Source of the DNA: Brumimicrobium ulvae
GTDB taxonomy: Bacteria > Bacteroidota > Bacteroidia > Flavobacteriales_D > Crocinitomicaceae
Assembly (NCBI RefSeq): GCF_947504225.1
Contig: NZ_CANNGT010000005.1
Coordinates: 62,001-126,000 of the forward strand
Direction: 5' to 3'
DNA length: 64,000 bases
The notes under the pieces were generated by a model that was given only the letters and a program-made list of their open reading frames with translations, was not told where the DNA came from and did no database searches. Both the position numbers and the translations under genes were made by a program. Below are positions 42,716-52,530 of the stretch, piece by piece (position 1 is the first letter of the stretch; each line of letters opens with the position of its first letter).

Positions 42716-44257
42716 ATGAAAAAGAGTGAAGACAAGCTAAAAGATGTTATTTCCCATGCGAAAGAGTATGGGTATGTATTTCCATCTTCAGAGATATATG
42801 ATGGGTTATCGGCAACGTATGATTACGGTCAGTTAGGTGTTGAATTGAAAAACAACATCAAAAGATATTGGTGGACAGCAATGGTTCAGATGAACGATGA
42901 AATCGTTGGTTTGGACGCGGCTATCTTTATGCATCCGAAAACTTGGGAAGCGTCTGGACATACAGAAGCTTTTAATGATCCAATGATTGACAATAAAGAT
43001 TCAAAAAAACGTTACCGTGCAGATGTACTTATTGAAGAGCACATCGAAAAATACCGTGAGAAAATTGGCAAAGATGTTCAAAAAGGTAAAAAACGTTTTG
43101 GAGATGACTTCGATGAAGCACAATTCTTGGCAACAAATCCAAATGTTAAAAGAAATCAAGAGAAGATTGATCTACTTGAAGGTCGTTTGGAGGAAATCTT
43201 CAAGAATGATGATTTGGCTGCCTTGAAAGATATGATTGATGAATTAGGTATTGCTTGTCCTATTTCTGGTTCAAAAAACTGGACAGATGTACGTCAGTTT
43301 AATTTGATGTTCTCAACAGAGCTTGGTTCTGTTGCTGGAGATGCCTCGAAAATTTATTTACGTCCTGAAACGGCACAGGGAATTTTTGTAAACTTCTTAA
43401 ATGTGCAAAAAACAGGAAGAATGAAAATACCTTTCGGTATTGCTCAAATTGGAAAAGCTTTCCGTAATGAGATCGTAGCGCGTCAGTTTATCTTTCGTAT
43501 GAGAGAATTCGAACAAATGGAGATGCAGTATTTCGTACGTCCAGGTGAAGAGTTGAAGTGGTATGAGCACTGGAAAGAGAAAAGAAAAAGATGGCATAAA
43601 GCATTGGGTCTAGGGGATGAGTTCTACAGAGATCATGATCATATTCAATTGGCACATTATGCTAACGCAGCCTCTGATATCGAATTTGATTTCCCAATGG
43701 GATTCAAAGAATTAGAGGGAATTCACTCAAGAACAGACTTTGATCTAAAAGCACATGAAAAGCATTCGGGTAAAAAGTTGCAGTTTTTTGATCCTGAATT
43801 AAAGAAGAGTTATAATCCGTATGTGGTTGAAACCTCAGTAGGATTAGACCGTTTGTTCTTGGCTGTATTTAGTGCTTCATTGAAAAGTGAAACCCTTGAA
43901 GATGGATCTGAAAGAGTTGTTTTGTCTCTTCCGCCAGCTTTAGCGCCTTATAAAGTTGCCGTGATGCCATTGACTAAAAAAGATGGTTTGCCAGATAAAG
44001 CAATGGAAATCATTGATGATTTGAAATTTGATTTCAGCTGTCAATACGACGATAAAGACTCTATCGGTAAACGTTACCGTCGTCAAGATGCAATCGGTAC
44101 GCCTTTCCATGTTACGGTTGATCATCAAACATTAGAGGACAATACAGTAACAATTCGTGATAGAGATACCATGAAGCAAGACCGTGTAGCAATTTCAGAT
44201 TTACATGACATTATTGAAGAGAAAGTAAGCTTGAAAAAGTTACTTCAGAAAGGATAA
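42716..44257 (+). CDS. glyQS: Glycyl-tRNA synthetase (alpha2 type)
   Basis: 513 residues. Class II motifs: motif 1 region at the start (YVFPSSEIYDGLSATYDYG), motif 2 AFRNEIVARQFIFRMREFEQMEMQYF, motif 3 near VETSVGLDRLFLAV, and a C-terminal anticodon-binding domain with KDSIGKRYRRQDAIGTPF. The single-chain archaeal/eukaryotic-like form, not the alpha/beta tetramer. It loads glycine on tRNA-Gly. A terminator follows at 44277. Confidence 0.97.
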   Translation: MKKSEDKLKDVISHAKEYGYVFPSSEIYDGLSATYDYGQLGVELKNNIKRYWWTAMVQMNDEIVGLDAAIFMHPKTWEASGHTEAFNDPMIDNKDSKKRYRADVLIEEHIEKYREKIGKDVQKGKKRFGDDFDEAQFLATNPNVKRNQEKIDLLEGRLEEIFKNDDLAALKDMIDELGIACPISGSKNWTDVRQFNLMFSTELGSVAGDASKIYLRPETAQGIFVNFLNVQKTGRMKIPFGIAQIGKAFRNEIVARQFIFRMREFEQMEMQYFVRPGEELKWYEHWKEKRKRWHKALGLGDEFYRDHDHIQLAHYANAASDIEFDFPMGFKELEGIHSRTDFDLKAHEKHSGKKLQFFDPELKKSYNPYVVETSVGLDRLFLAVFSASLKSETLEDGSERVVLSLPPALAPYKVAVMPLTKKDGLPDKAMEIIDDLKFDFSCQYDDKDSIGKRYRRQDAIGTPFHVTVDHQTLEDNTVTIRDRDTMKQDRVAISDLHDIIEEKVSLKKLLQKG

Positions 44258-44276
44258 TCTGATATAGAATTGATAA

Positions 44277-44305
44277 AAGCCACTGCATTTTGTAGTGGCT
44301 TTTTT
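44277..44305 (+). terminator. Intrinsic terminator of glyQS
   Basis: AAGCCACT / AGTGGCTT arms with a small internal mismatch and six T. Downstream to 44456 lies a ~150-base stretch with GGCTCGGCTTAA and CGGCTGCCG palindrome-like segments but no gene. Confidence 0.85.
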
Positions 44306-44456
44306 GTTGAGAGAATTTTTATATTTTGATTCGCTAAAACAGCGAAGTTAAGGCTCGGCTTAATTCTGCTCGTACATAAAAAAATAACTTGTTGGTGCTT
44401 TAATCGGCTGCCGAAGTTCTACAATGGGAAGTTTTCGATGGACTTGACTTAGGGTG

Positions 44457-44486
44457 AAAAAAAAGACGAACCAATCAGTTCGTCTT
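44457..44486 (-). terminator. Intrinsic terminator of the SPFH gene
   Basis: On the minus strand AAGACGAAC-TGATTG-GTTCGTCTT followed by a run of T, 21 bases after the SPFH stop. Confidence 0.88.
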
Positions 44487-44507
44487 CTTGTGAAATGTTG
44501 TGTAAGT

Positions 44508-45347
44508 CTAATTGGGCTTTAGAATGCTGATTGATTTATCACCAAAGACATTGTTTCCACCGTATGGCGATCCAATTCCATCCCATTTTTCCCACTTTTT
44601 CAATTCGATGTATTGTGGGTTTCTTGCGATTTGCTCAGCCTCAAGTCTGATGGCTTCAGATTTAAATTTCGCAGAAATAATTAAAGACGAATCTCCTCTT
44701 GCCTTCTCAATTCTGGCATTCGCTAAATACTCTTGTTCTTTTTGTTTTTCCTTAGCTGTAAGGTTTCTTTGTTTTTGCGTTTCTTTTTCTTCAATTTGAG
44801 CAGCAATGTTCTCTGGAAGATTAACGTCTGCAATCTCAACATAATTTAAATGAAGGTAATTATTCATGAAATCTTTCTCAAGAATCTCTTCAATTTCTCC
44901 TTCTAAAGCTTCTCTTTTTGAAGAATAAACTTGTTCATACGTGTATCGACCAATTACATCTTTGATTGCTCCTTTTGATTTGTCATCGATAAAAATAGTG
45001 TAGTTTTCACGATGTTTAACGTGAATCTGTGCTACTTGATTTGGAACGATGTTGTAGTTTACAGAAACTTCAACCGTAACATCTGTACCATTCAGGTCCA
45101 TCACTTTTTGAACATATTGTTTCGACTTGTTTACTACCTCATACTTAATCATTTCGTTCCAAGGAAGAATAAAATAAGTTCCTTCCATGTACACTTCGTT
45201 AGAATCAATACTCGGAGTGTTAAAAGGTTTAAAAACGAACCCTCTTTCACCAGGTTTAACATCTACCCACGAGTTTAAAAATATGACTACTCCAATAAGA
45301 AGAACTGCTCCTATTGCAACATACCTTACCATTTGTTTACTTTCCAT
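44508..45347 (-). CDS. SPFH/prohibitin-family membrane protein
   Basis: 279 residues. One N-terminal membrane helix (VAIGAVLLIGVVIFLNSW), a SPFH domain with VDVKPGERGFVFKPF, VTVEVSVNYNIVPNQ and DVIGRYTYEQVYSSKREALEGE, then the Glu/Lys/Gln-rich coiled coil (EEKETQKQRNLTAKEKQKEQ) of prohibitins. Such proteins form large ring assemblies at the inner membrane and interact with FtsH-type proteases. It overlaps the upstream small membrane protein by 11 bases, suggesting co-translation. Confidence 0.92.
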   Translation of the reverse strand: MESKQMVRYVAIGAVLLIGVVIFLNSWVDVKPGERGFVFKPFNTPSIDSNEVYMEGTYFILPWNEMIKYEVVNKSKQYVQKVMDLNGTDVTVEVSVNYNIVPNQVAQIHVKHRENYTIFIDDKSKGAIKDVIGRYTYEQVYSSKREALEGEIEEILEKDFMNNYLHLNYVEIADVNLPENIAAQIEEKETQKQRNLTAKEKQKEQEYLANARIEKARGDSSLIISAKFKSEAIRLEAEQIARNPQYIELKKWEKWDGIGSPYGGNNVFGDKSISILKPN

Positions 45348-45537
45348 ATCTGTCTTTTTTACCTTTTCTTACTATGTAATCTATTGTTAAATATATAACT
45401 GCGACCAATGCAATAAGCACTAAAACCTTGAAAAAAGGGGGTGATTTGAATAGGTAGCGAAATGAAACATAGATGGATCCTCCGATAACTATCGAACCAA
45501 AAATTATTCTAAATATTTGCCTATTTCTTAAATTCAT
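45337..45537 (-). CDS. Small two-helix membrane protein
   Basis: 66 residues from the ATG at 45537: MNLRNRQIFRIIFGSIVIGG, a Phe/Pro-containing turn (YLFKSPPFF), a second helix VLVLIALVAVIYLTIDYIV, and a basic tail RKGKKDRYGK. No family recognised. Its end overlaps the SPFH gene by 11 bases. A TTG at 45546 is possible, but a TACCTTTG box 20 bases upstream of the ATG suits either. Confidence 0.65.
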   Translation of the reverse strand: MNLRNRQIFRIIFGSIVIGGSIYVSFRYLFKSPPFFKVLVLIALVAVIYLTIDYIVRKGKKDRYGK

Positions 45538-45556
45538 TGATCTCAATTAACTGGTG

Positions 45557-45564
45557 CAAAGGTA
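45557..45564 (-). promoter_or_regulatory. -7 box TACCTTTG for the two-helix/SPFH operon
   Basis: On the minus strand TAnnTTTG lies 19 bases before the ATG at 45537. Confidence 0.5.
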
Positions 45565-45614
45565 GTAATTTAATACGGTCTAACTATGGTGTGAGCAATT
45601 AATTGCAAAGCGAC

Positions 45615-46523
45615 TTATTGTTTTCTTACTTTAGAATAAAGCGAGAAGAGGGTCTTGAACCAAAGCGGAGAATGGTCCCAACTGTAGGTGAAATAAGTTA
45701 CATCTTCACCGCTAAAACGTTGATTGAAAAATCGAATTCCTTTTACTTTAGACCCTCCAAAGTCAACAGTGCAATCTTGTTCAAAACCATGGTTGATAAA
45801 ATGGTTCATCAAGGCGTACATGGCGCCTTCTTTTTGCAGTTCTTCGAAGGCTGTACCTTTTAAATACAATAATTGATTATTAAATTGCAAGCCGATAAGT
45901 CCTCCCATCAGGGTGTCGTCTTTAAATACCCCTACTTTATATAAATAGCCTTTTTGTTCAGCTTTCTTCACGACATTGAACAGATGTTGTACGTTTTTGG
46001 TTGCATACAATGGAAGTTTTTTAGAAAGCTCTTTGGCGATGAGGAGTGATAACTCTTCGGTATCAATGTTTTCTTCTTTGATTGTGAATTCAGTCTGCTC
46101 AAAACGCTTGATCATTCGTTTGGCTTGGGTCTTAAGTTTAAACGTTTCTTGATTCACGATTTGGTGAACTTGCTCTTCGGTTGCTGTGTTTGAAAGTATT
46201 TCGGATTTGCATTGTAATTCTCCTTTGGAATATCGCTTTTTTAAGGATTGCTCGAAAAGCTCCCAATCTATTTGTTGGGTATTTCCCAAGGGTTCGATGT
46301 ACCTTTGAAACAAGGGGGGGTAAACACGCGTAAGTCCTCCTTTTCTAACTACACCAACCGGAATAGCAAAAGAGAAATCTTCGGCAATAAAAGCCTCCCA
46401 GTCTATGGCAGCAGCATCTAAATAAAATGAAAGTGAATAGATGGAAGCATTTTCAGTCGCCTCCACTAACTTGTCCCATTGCTGACGATCAATATCTTTT
46501 TGATTTACCCAGTTTGCTTTCAT
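45615..46523 (-). CDS. Possible FemAB/GNAT-type acyltransferase
   Basis: 302 residues. The architecture fits a double GNAT fold: an N-terminal half starting with WVNQKDIDRQQWDKLVEATE (the WDxLVxxxxxASIYxxSFYLD pattern) and a C-terminal half with LYKVGVFKDDTLMGGLIGLQF, LLYLKGTAFEELQKEGAMY and VDFGGSKVKGIRFFNQRF. FemAB-like enzymes transfer amino acids or acyl groups to cell-wall or lipid precursors; acceptor unknown. Lone gene; an ORF on the opposite strand over its 3' end is a shadow. Confidence 0.65.
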   Translation of the reverse strand: MKANWVNQKDIDRQQWDKLVEATENASIYSLSFYLDAAAIDWEAFIAEDFSFAIPVGVVRKGGLTRVYPPLFQRYIEPLGNTQQIDWELFEQSLKKRYSKGELQCKSEILSNTATEEQVHQIVNQETFKLKTQAKRMIKRFEQTEFTIKEENIDTEELSLLIAKELSKKLPLYATKNVQHLFNVVKKAEQKGYLYKVGVFKDDTLMGGLIGLQFNNQLLYLKGTAFEELQKEGAMYALMNHFINHGFEQDCTVDFGGSKVKGIRFFNQRFSGEDVTYFTYSWDHSPLWFKTLFSLYSKVRKQ

Positions 46524-47113
46524 ATCTATAGAAAGCGAAGTTAAGGATTTTCTTTGGTATAGATTTTTTATTAGACGTTAACATGAAATTTAAAATTCAT
46601 GATTATATACACTTGTTAAGTTGTTTTAGAAGAGAAGGAGAAACGTTTTTCATTAGTCCAATTTTTTTTTGAGCTCTTCCTTTTTTAGAAATAAGCATAT
46701 TTAATTTCTGGGCTATCAAGATAGGTCGTTAATCACTAGATTTAAGGTTGTGTTTTTCAATAATTACAGCCGAGAATCGTATCAATTAACTTTATCTAGT
46801 GTTAAACTTTATCAAAAAAGGAAGAAGAGATTCCTCAGTTGTTAAAATCTAATATTTTATCAACTACCTAAATTACAGTTTGTAAGAAGGTTTTTGGGCG
46901 AAACGACGAGGAGTCTCTTTTTAAATAATTACGACTTATCTTGGTAACCTAATTTAATTTATCTTGATTTGGATTTACAAGCTTGCTTGTGAGTCTTGAG
47001 AAGTTCTATTTTTAAGCGGTACGAAGATTAATTAATGTTTACTTAATGTATTTTTTTTGGAATAGGATGTTTTTTTCGACTATTTTCGTTGAAGAATTAT
47101 TATTAAAACTGAA
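46524..47113. other. 590-bp non-coding region
   Basis: No ORF or tRNA recognised. It contains a spaced inverted repeat CACTAGAT (46734-46741) / ATCTAGTG (46794-46801), a small palindrome ACAAGC-TT-GCTTGT (46977-46990) and a near-palindrome CATGAA-N8-TTCATG near 46584-46603. The right end carries the promoter of the 1436-residue protein. Confidence 0.7.
47056..47088 (+). promoter_or_regulatory. Promoter for the large T9SS protein
   Basis: TTTG at 47056-47059, 21 bases, then TATTTTCG at 47081-47088 (one mismatch to TAnnTTTG); the ATG lies 26 bases further. Confidence 0.55.
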
Positions 47114-50100
47114 ATGAAAACAACTGCAACTAATACATCTCTAGTTAAATATATAGGTATCTTTATTTCTCTGTTTTTAATCGGAGCTTCTAATATAAGT
47201 TGGGGGCAGGGAAATGAGGATTTTACGAATATTCCCGCTAATAGTAGTTCGTACTCAAATCGTTCTTGGACTGGATCGGATGGTGTTGTTTGGACTGCTA
47301 CTCAAGCGAGGACAGATCAAACTTTGAATGGGAGAGCCATTTGCATAAACACCTCAGGGAATGTCGCATCTCCGGTCTATACTGGTGGAATAGGGAATAT
47401 TACATTGACAACAATGCGTGCATTTAACGGTGGAAGCGGGGCTCTAAACGTAATAGTAAACGGAGCTGTAGTGGGTACTGTTCCATATAGCAGTTCTGTT
47501 CAAACCAGTACAATAACAGGAGTTAATATTTCAGGGAGTGTAACCGTTGTTATCGAAAACAGTAGTTCAGATCGCGTTATCATCGATGATATTTCTTGGA
47601 CTCCTTATGTTTCAGGACCCTCTTACAATATTATCTTTAATTCAAACGGAGGAACAGGAACCATGCCTAATCAAACTATTGTTTCAGGAGCTACGGCAAA
47701 CTTAAACTCAAATACATTTACGAGAACAGGTTATGTCTTTGCTGGTTGGTCAACCTCTGCAAGTGGCGCTGTAGTTTATGCAGATAACGATGCGTATACA
47801 ATGGGTGGCACAGATGTGACGCTGTATGCACAGTGGGATGTTTATGTTGGACCTTGTTTTTCAATGAATGGACCTGATTTTCCTAATACGTCTGGATATA
47901 CATCTTCAGGTCATACCGATTCTGGTGGTTCCCCTACAAATACAATTAGGTTGGCTTCGGGCAGTACTGCAGGTTCTATTTCAACAACTGCAACTGGTGT
48001 TACCGCTGGTGATATTACAGTAAAGTTTAGAGCAAAAGGTTGGAGTGGCTCTGAAACGGAGGTGACTGTAACAGTAAATGGAGTTTCTCAAAATATATCA
48101 ACGTTACCCACTTCTTTTGATGAAATGGTGTTAACTTTTACATCAGTTCCAGCGGATCCGATTATTGAATTTAGTACTGCCTCAGGTAAAAGAGTCCATA
48201 TAGGTAATGTTGAAATTATTTGTGAACCGATTGTTGTGTGCACACCAACAGCATCCATCACTTCTTTCCTCCCTAATTCTGGTCCGGCGGGAACAATTAT
48301 TACCATTACAGGGTCTGGGTTCACAGGAGCGACAGATGTGAAGTTTGGAACGGTGGATGCTACTAGTTTTACAATTGTTGATGATAACACGATTACTGCT
48401 GAAGTACCTGCAGGAATTGGAAACAGCGAAACGATCTCTGTCTTTGATGCAAGTGCTTGTGAAGAGGTGAGTGTTGACACCTATAGTTTGACAACTTCAA
48501 GTGGGACTTGCTCAGCATATCCTGGCTATACAGATTTGTTTATGTCTGAGGTTTATGATCACTCACCTGGAAATGGCTGGTATTTAGAGTTATACAATCC
48601 AACGAGTTCTCCAGTTGTACTTACAGGGGTGTATCAAATTGAAAGATATGGAGAATTGAATTTAACAGGAAGTCATAATTTGATAGACTTAGTTGGAACC
48701 GTTCCACCTATGAGTGTTTTTGTTATTCAATTGCATTCATATGTGACTTGTTCTGGTCTTTCGGTTGATTTCCAGACACCGGTAGATTGGGGGATTAATG
48801 CAAATGACAGAATTCGTTTAGTGAAAAATGGAACAGTGGTAGATGATGTTTCTACTCCAAATACTACTGGTTATACGATTATGAGAGATATTAATCCTTC
48901 AGGAGTCGCTCCTTCTGATGTTTACCCTACCGTGGGTTGGACAACAGGTAGTAATGATTGCTCCGATTTAGGTGTTTTTACCCTACCTCCTGCAACAAAT
49001 ATTGATGTTACTTCACCAACTGATGTTAGCGGATGTTCATTAAATATGTCTGTTACTTCAACAACTCCTGGGGTGACTTATTCTTGGAAATTTAACGATC
49101 CAACAACAAATACGTGGTTAGATGTTAATTCTGCGAATTTACCAGGAGTAACAATTACGGGCGAAACAACTTCTAACTTATCTATCACTGGTGATCTTGC
49201 TTTTATGGAAGACTTTCAGTTCTATTGTGAAGTTTCAGAGTCAGGATGTTCATCTGCTTCAGATGCTGCCCAATTCAATACTGATTCTCGTCCGATTTAT
49301 CGTTCTGTAGCGGGGTCAAATGGAGTTTGGTCAGATTACACCAATTGGGAAATGTCTTACGATTATATTACTTATGTTCCAGCGTGTACCTATCCAAGAG
49401 ACATAAACTCTTCAGAAGTAATTATTCAAGCAGGAACTTATATTCGTTTGGATTTGACAGGAACAGATGATGTAACGATTGATAAGGTAACTATTGAAAA
49501 TACAGGGACTTTAGAAATTGAAGCCAATGCTCAGTTAACCGTAAATAATAGCGTTGCCGCTTCAGATTTTATAGTAAACGGAACATTATTCGATAGGACA
49601 AACGCAACGAATGTAATGGTTTTCGTTACTGGTGCTACTTGGGAACTGGGTGCTAACGGTACTGTAATAAAAAGTAACGAAAGTGATGTTGACTTCTACC
49701 GAGATGTATACGAAGGTGGAATGGCTAATATTCCAGCAACAGCAGGTTGGATTTACCGATTTAATAATGACGGTGATCCAACTGTAGGGACAATTGACTT
49801 CTTTTATCCGAATCTATCATTTGAAAATACTACGGCTACTGCATATTCTTTTGGAGGAAACTTTAACTCTTTTAATGGAAGTACAGGGTTTGCAACAGTA
49901 AAAGGAGATTTCGACATTGGAGTAACAGGTAGTTCTACTTGTTTGGTAAGTAATGCGAATTTCAATGTGCAACCCATGTTGGTTTATGGAAATGTGCATG
50001 TTGATAATGGCTCTGGTTTAGTCAATTACAATACAGCAACAACAGAGTTTGGAACTGGTTTTGAATTAAAAGGAGACCTGCTCGTTGATGGAACTTTAAG

Positions 50101-51424
50101 TGTTTTGTCAGGTACAACAGAAAGGGTCTTTCGATTTACTGGTACAACAGATCAAACTGTGTCAGGAGCGGGTGTAATTGACTTGTTTAAGGTGACTGTA
50201 AATAAAGCGACAGGAAATATTTTGCTCAATAGAGATTTGCAAGTGCAAAACGAATTGGTGATGGCGCAAGGTCATATTTTTACCAACACAAGTCTTTTAG
50301 AGTTAGGATTATCAACTACTCAAAAAGGAATATTAAATCATACCAATGATTATGTAGTGGGAAGAATGCGCCGTTGGTTCGATGGAACTAATTTAGGTGA
50401 TCAAACGGGATTGTATCCGATGGGTTATGATGATGGTGGTTTGAAAAATAGAAATACAAAAATAGAGTTTACAACGGCGCCAACAGATGGTGGACATTTA
50501 ACGGTGGAGTACATAGATGTTCCAATGGGTCCAGCAGGCTTGACTATTCCAGCTATTAATTCAGGCGGAGCTGGGTTTGATGTTACTACAACAGAAGATC
50601 AAGGATATTGGAAAATTGATAATGAAATTGGGAAGTTGGTAGATGGTTTATATACAATTTCTTGTATCGGCGAAGGCTATACTACTATTACTGATTTGTC
50701 TAAGTTGACTTTGTTGAAACGTGTAGTTGCAAATAGTCCAGATTGGTTTTGTCCAGGGGTTCACATTGCAACAGTTCCTTCAACTTTTGCTTTGCCAATG
50801 GTTGCTCGACTTGGTGTTACAGGATGGTCAAACTTTGGTTTTGGGAGTGTATATGATATCAATCCATTGCCGGTAACTTTAACTTCATTCGAAGTGGATT
50901 GCTCAGGAGATAATAAACAAATTAATATTCGTTGGAGTACTTCCAGTGAATCTAACTCTTCTCATTTTGTTGTCGAAAAAAGTCGTGATATGGCGCAATG
51001 GTCAACCGTTTCTCAAGTTCCTGCTGCGGGGAATTCTACACATCATATTGATTATAGTGAGCTAGATGAAAACCCATGGAGTGGTATTGTTTATTATCGA
51101 TTAAGGCAATTTGACTTTAACGGAGATGCTGAAGTTTTTAATGCTATTAGCGCTTCATGTTCAATGGAAGGAAGTAAAACACTTATATACCCAAATCCAT
51201 CGGATGGTGATTTCACGGTAGAGGTAACATGGAGTGGTGGAACTAAGGCAACCCAATTACAGATTGTCGATGTGACAGGAAGAATAGTAGGTCTGCAAGA
51301 TGTTATTTTGAAAGAAGGCACAATGCAATTCTATTTTAATCAAATTGATTTGAAACCTGGAATTTATAGGGTTGTTTTCCCAAACACAGAATTGAAACCC
51401 CTTAGGGTATTGGTTGCTCATTAG
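47114..51424 (+). CDS. Large multidomain T9SS-secreted adhesin-like protein
   Basis: 1436 residues. Signal peptide at about 1-32 (ending SWGQ); an InlB/Listeria-Bacteroides repeat at about 170-243 (FNSNGGTGTMPNQTIVSG, TGYVFAGWSTSASG, VTLYAQW); an IPT/TIG-like domain at 378-460 (PTASITSFLPNSGPAGTIIT); a lamin-tail domain near 475-600 (LFMSEVYDHSPGNGWYLELY); a long beta-rich middle with repeated Asn/Gly turns, and a type A sorting domain at about 1355-1436 (IYPNPSDGDFTVEV, GIYRVVFPN). The domain mix suggests surface binding rather than catalysis. Alone in its transcript, followed by a perfect 24-bp hairpin. Confidence 0.92.
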   Translation: MKTTATNTSLVKYIGIFISLFLIGASNISWGQGNEDFTNIPANSSSYSNRSWTGSDGVVWTATQARTDQTLNGRAICINTSGNVASPVYTGGIGNITLTTMRAFNGGSGALNVIVNGAVVGTVPYSSSVQTSTITGVNISGSVTVVIENSSSDRVIIDDISWTPYVSGPSYNIIFNSNGGTGTMPNQTIVSGATANLNSNTFTRTGYVFAGWSTSASGAVVYADNDAYTMGGTDVTLYAQWDVYVGPCFSMNGPDFPNTSGYTSSGHTDSGGSPTNTIRLASGSTAGSISTTATGVTAGDITVKFRAKGWSGSETEVTVTVNGVSQNISTLPTSFDEMVLTFTSVPADPIIEFSTASGKRVHIGNVEIICEPIVVCTPTASITSFLPNSGPAGTIITITGSGFTGATDVKFGTVDATSFTIVDDNTITAEVPAGIGNSETISVFDASACEEVSVDTYSLTTSSGTCSAYPGYTDLFMSEVYDHSPGNGWYLELYNPTSSPVVLTGVYQIERYGELNLTGSHNLIDLVGTVPPMSVFVIQLHSYVTCSGLSVDFQTPVDWGINANDRIRLVKNGTVVDDVSTPNTTGYTIMRDINPSGVAPSDVYPTVGWTTGSNDCSDLGVFTLPPATNIDVTSPTDVSGCSLNMSVTSTTPGVTYSWKFNDPTTNTWLDVNSANLPGVTITGETTSNLSITGDLAFMEDFQFYCEVSESGCSSASDAAQFNTDSRPIYRSVAGSNGVWSDYTNWEMSYDYITYVPACTYPRDINSSEVIIQAGTYIRLDLTGTDDVTIDKVTIENTGTLEIEANAQLTVNNSVAASDFIVNGTLFDRTNATNVMVFVTGATWELGANGTVIKSNESDVDFYRDVYEGGMANIPATAGWIYRFNNDGDPTVGTIDFFYPNLSFENTTATAYSFGGNFNSFNGSTGFATVKGDFDIGVTGSSTCLVSNANFNVQPMLVYGNVHVDNGSGLVNYNTATTEFGTGFELKGDLLVDGTLSVLSGTTERVFRFTGTTDQTVSGAGVIDLFKVTVNKATGNILLNRDLQVQNELVMAQGHIFTNTSLLELGLSTTQKGILNHTNDYVVGRMRRWFDGTNLGDQTGLYPMGYDDGGLKNRNTKIEFTTAPTDGGHLTVEYIDVPMGPAGLTIPAINSGGAGFDVTTTEDQGYWKIDNEIGKLVDGLYTISCIGEGYTTITDLSKLTLLKRVVANSPDWFCPGVHIATVPSTFALPMVARLGVTGWSNFGFGSVYDINPLPVTLTSFEVDCSGDNKQINIRWSTSSESNSSHFVVEKSRDMAQWSTVSQVPAAGNSTHHIDYSELDENPWSGIVYYRLRQFDFNGDAEVFNAISASCSMEGSKTLIYPNPSDGDFTVEVTWSGGTKATQLQIVDVTGRIVGLQDVILKEGTMQFYFNQIDLKPGIYRVVFPNTELKPLRVLVAH

Positions 51425-51425
51425 T

Positions 51426-51477
51426 AATAATTGAAACAAAAAAGAGAGGTTCCCCTCTCTTTTTTGTTTCAATTATT
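51426..51477. terminator. Perfect 24-bp inverted repeat with 4-base loop
   Basis: Left arm 51426-51449, loop TTCC, right arm 51454-51477, all 24 pairs matched; the core reads AAAAAAGAGAGG / CCTCTCTTTTTT. It starts two bases after the stop codon and is bidirectional, serving the large T9SS gene; the arms are far longer than termination requires. Confidence 0.9.
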
Positions 51478-51557
51478 TATTATTCATCTTCCTTTTCTAC
51501 TTCCTCCTTACACCCTCCATCCAATCCATAATTCATAGTTCATCATTCATAATTATA

Positions 51558-52466
51558 TTACTTCTCTTCAGCCAAAACAGCATCTCCAAAGCGTTCGTAG
51601 TTGACCAGCCAAGCAGCTGCATTTTTGACATATCGACCAGTCCCAGCAGTGTCCCACTTGATGAAAAGTCGAGTAAATCCTCCATCAATGAGTAAGCGTT
51701 TCCCATCTTTTTCATAGGCTGCGGTTACCAAATTACCACTTGAACCGTAAATTATAGGAGTAAGATCTTTGTGGGCACTGATAGTGGCTATGGTAATTCC
51801 TTCGTAAATATTCTGAAGTCCGGTAGTGATTAAATGGTTAGGCATAATTCCAGATTTGCTACCGTCTCTTAGTAAACCTACTGTTTGATCCCCCATAACG
51901 TTTCCTTGCATATCGTTTCCGATTAAATAATCAGCAATATAGTTAGCATCTGCATAATAAGGCTGGTTATCACCCCAAATGTAAACTCCTTTTCCGCTGT
52001 CAAAATAATTCTTTATTACTTTCGCGTGCTCTTCACTGAGCTTTCTTTGGTTGGAAGAAATAATCCATAATTGACAAGATTTAGCCAATGCCGAGTCTAA
52101 TGCCTTAGCAGTTGGAGGGTTGTTTAACCAACGGTAAACAGAAAAGCCTTTTTCTTTTAACGCTTCTGTGGGTAAACGAAAGTCAAATCCTTCTCCTGTG
52201 TAAAGGTGTAGAACAGCAATCGTTTGTCCTTCAAAAGCACCGTCCACTGCTAAGTCATATTGATTTCCTTCCGCATTTCCAAAGACATCCGAATCTACCT
52301 CACGGAGTTCTTTAACGACCTTGTAAGATTCTGTAGATTCGTCATACACTTCTACACTAACTTCTTCTTGAATAACATTTTGTCTTGCTGCCTTGTTGTA
52401 TTGCGATTGAACACTACTAATAAACAGTGAAACAAATAATCCGGATAATAAAATAGTCTTTTTCAT
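51558..52466 (-). CDS. Secreted protein, possibly class I glutamine amidotransferase-like/DUF4350
   Basis: 302 residues with a signal peptide (LFVSLFISSVQSQ). The mature part has a Rossmann-like region: TIAVLHLYTGEGFDFRLPTEAL, SCQLWIISSNQRKLSEEHAK, FDSGKGVYIWGDNQPYYADA, and late DGKRLLIDGGFTRLF. The pattern of strands and the GxGxY segments resembles GATase1-like or DUF4350 domains, but catalytic Cys and His are not identifiable. Substrate and role unknown. Monocistronic; the 65-bp tandem repeat lies upstream of its start. Confidence 0.7.
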   Translation of the reverse strand: MKKTILLSGLFVSLFISSVQSQYNKAARQNVIQEEVSVEVYDESTESYKVVKELREVDSDVFGNAEGNQYDLAVDGAFEGQTIAVLHLYTGEGFDFRLPTEALKEKGFSVYRWLNNPPTAKALDSALAKSCQLWIISSNQRKLSEEHAKVIKNYFDSGKGVYIWGDNQPYYADANYIADYLIGNDMQGNVMGDQTVGLLRDGSKSGIMPNHLITTGLQNIYEGITIATISAHKDLTPIIYGSSGNLVTAAYEKDGKRLLIDGGFTRLFIKWDTAGTGRYVKNAAAWLVNYERFGDAVLAEEK

Positions 52467-52530
52467 AATGAATTGTTTTAGTTTTTATCCTTGTACAACA
52501 CACTTTGAAATGGGTTCATATTTAATTAAA

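Noticed and set aside
45603..45863. 86-codon ORF opposite the acyltransferase-like gene
   Set aside because: Antisense to the conserved C-terminal part of that gene, no promoter or domain.
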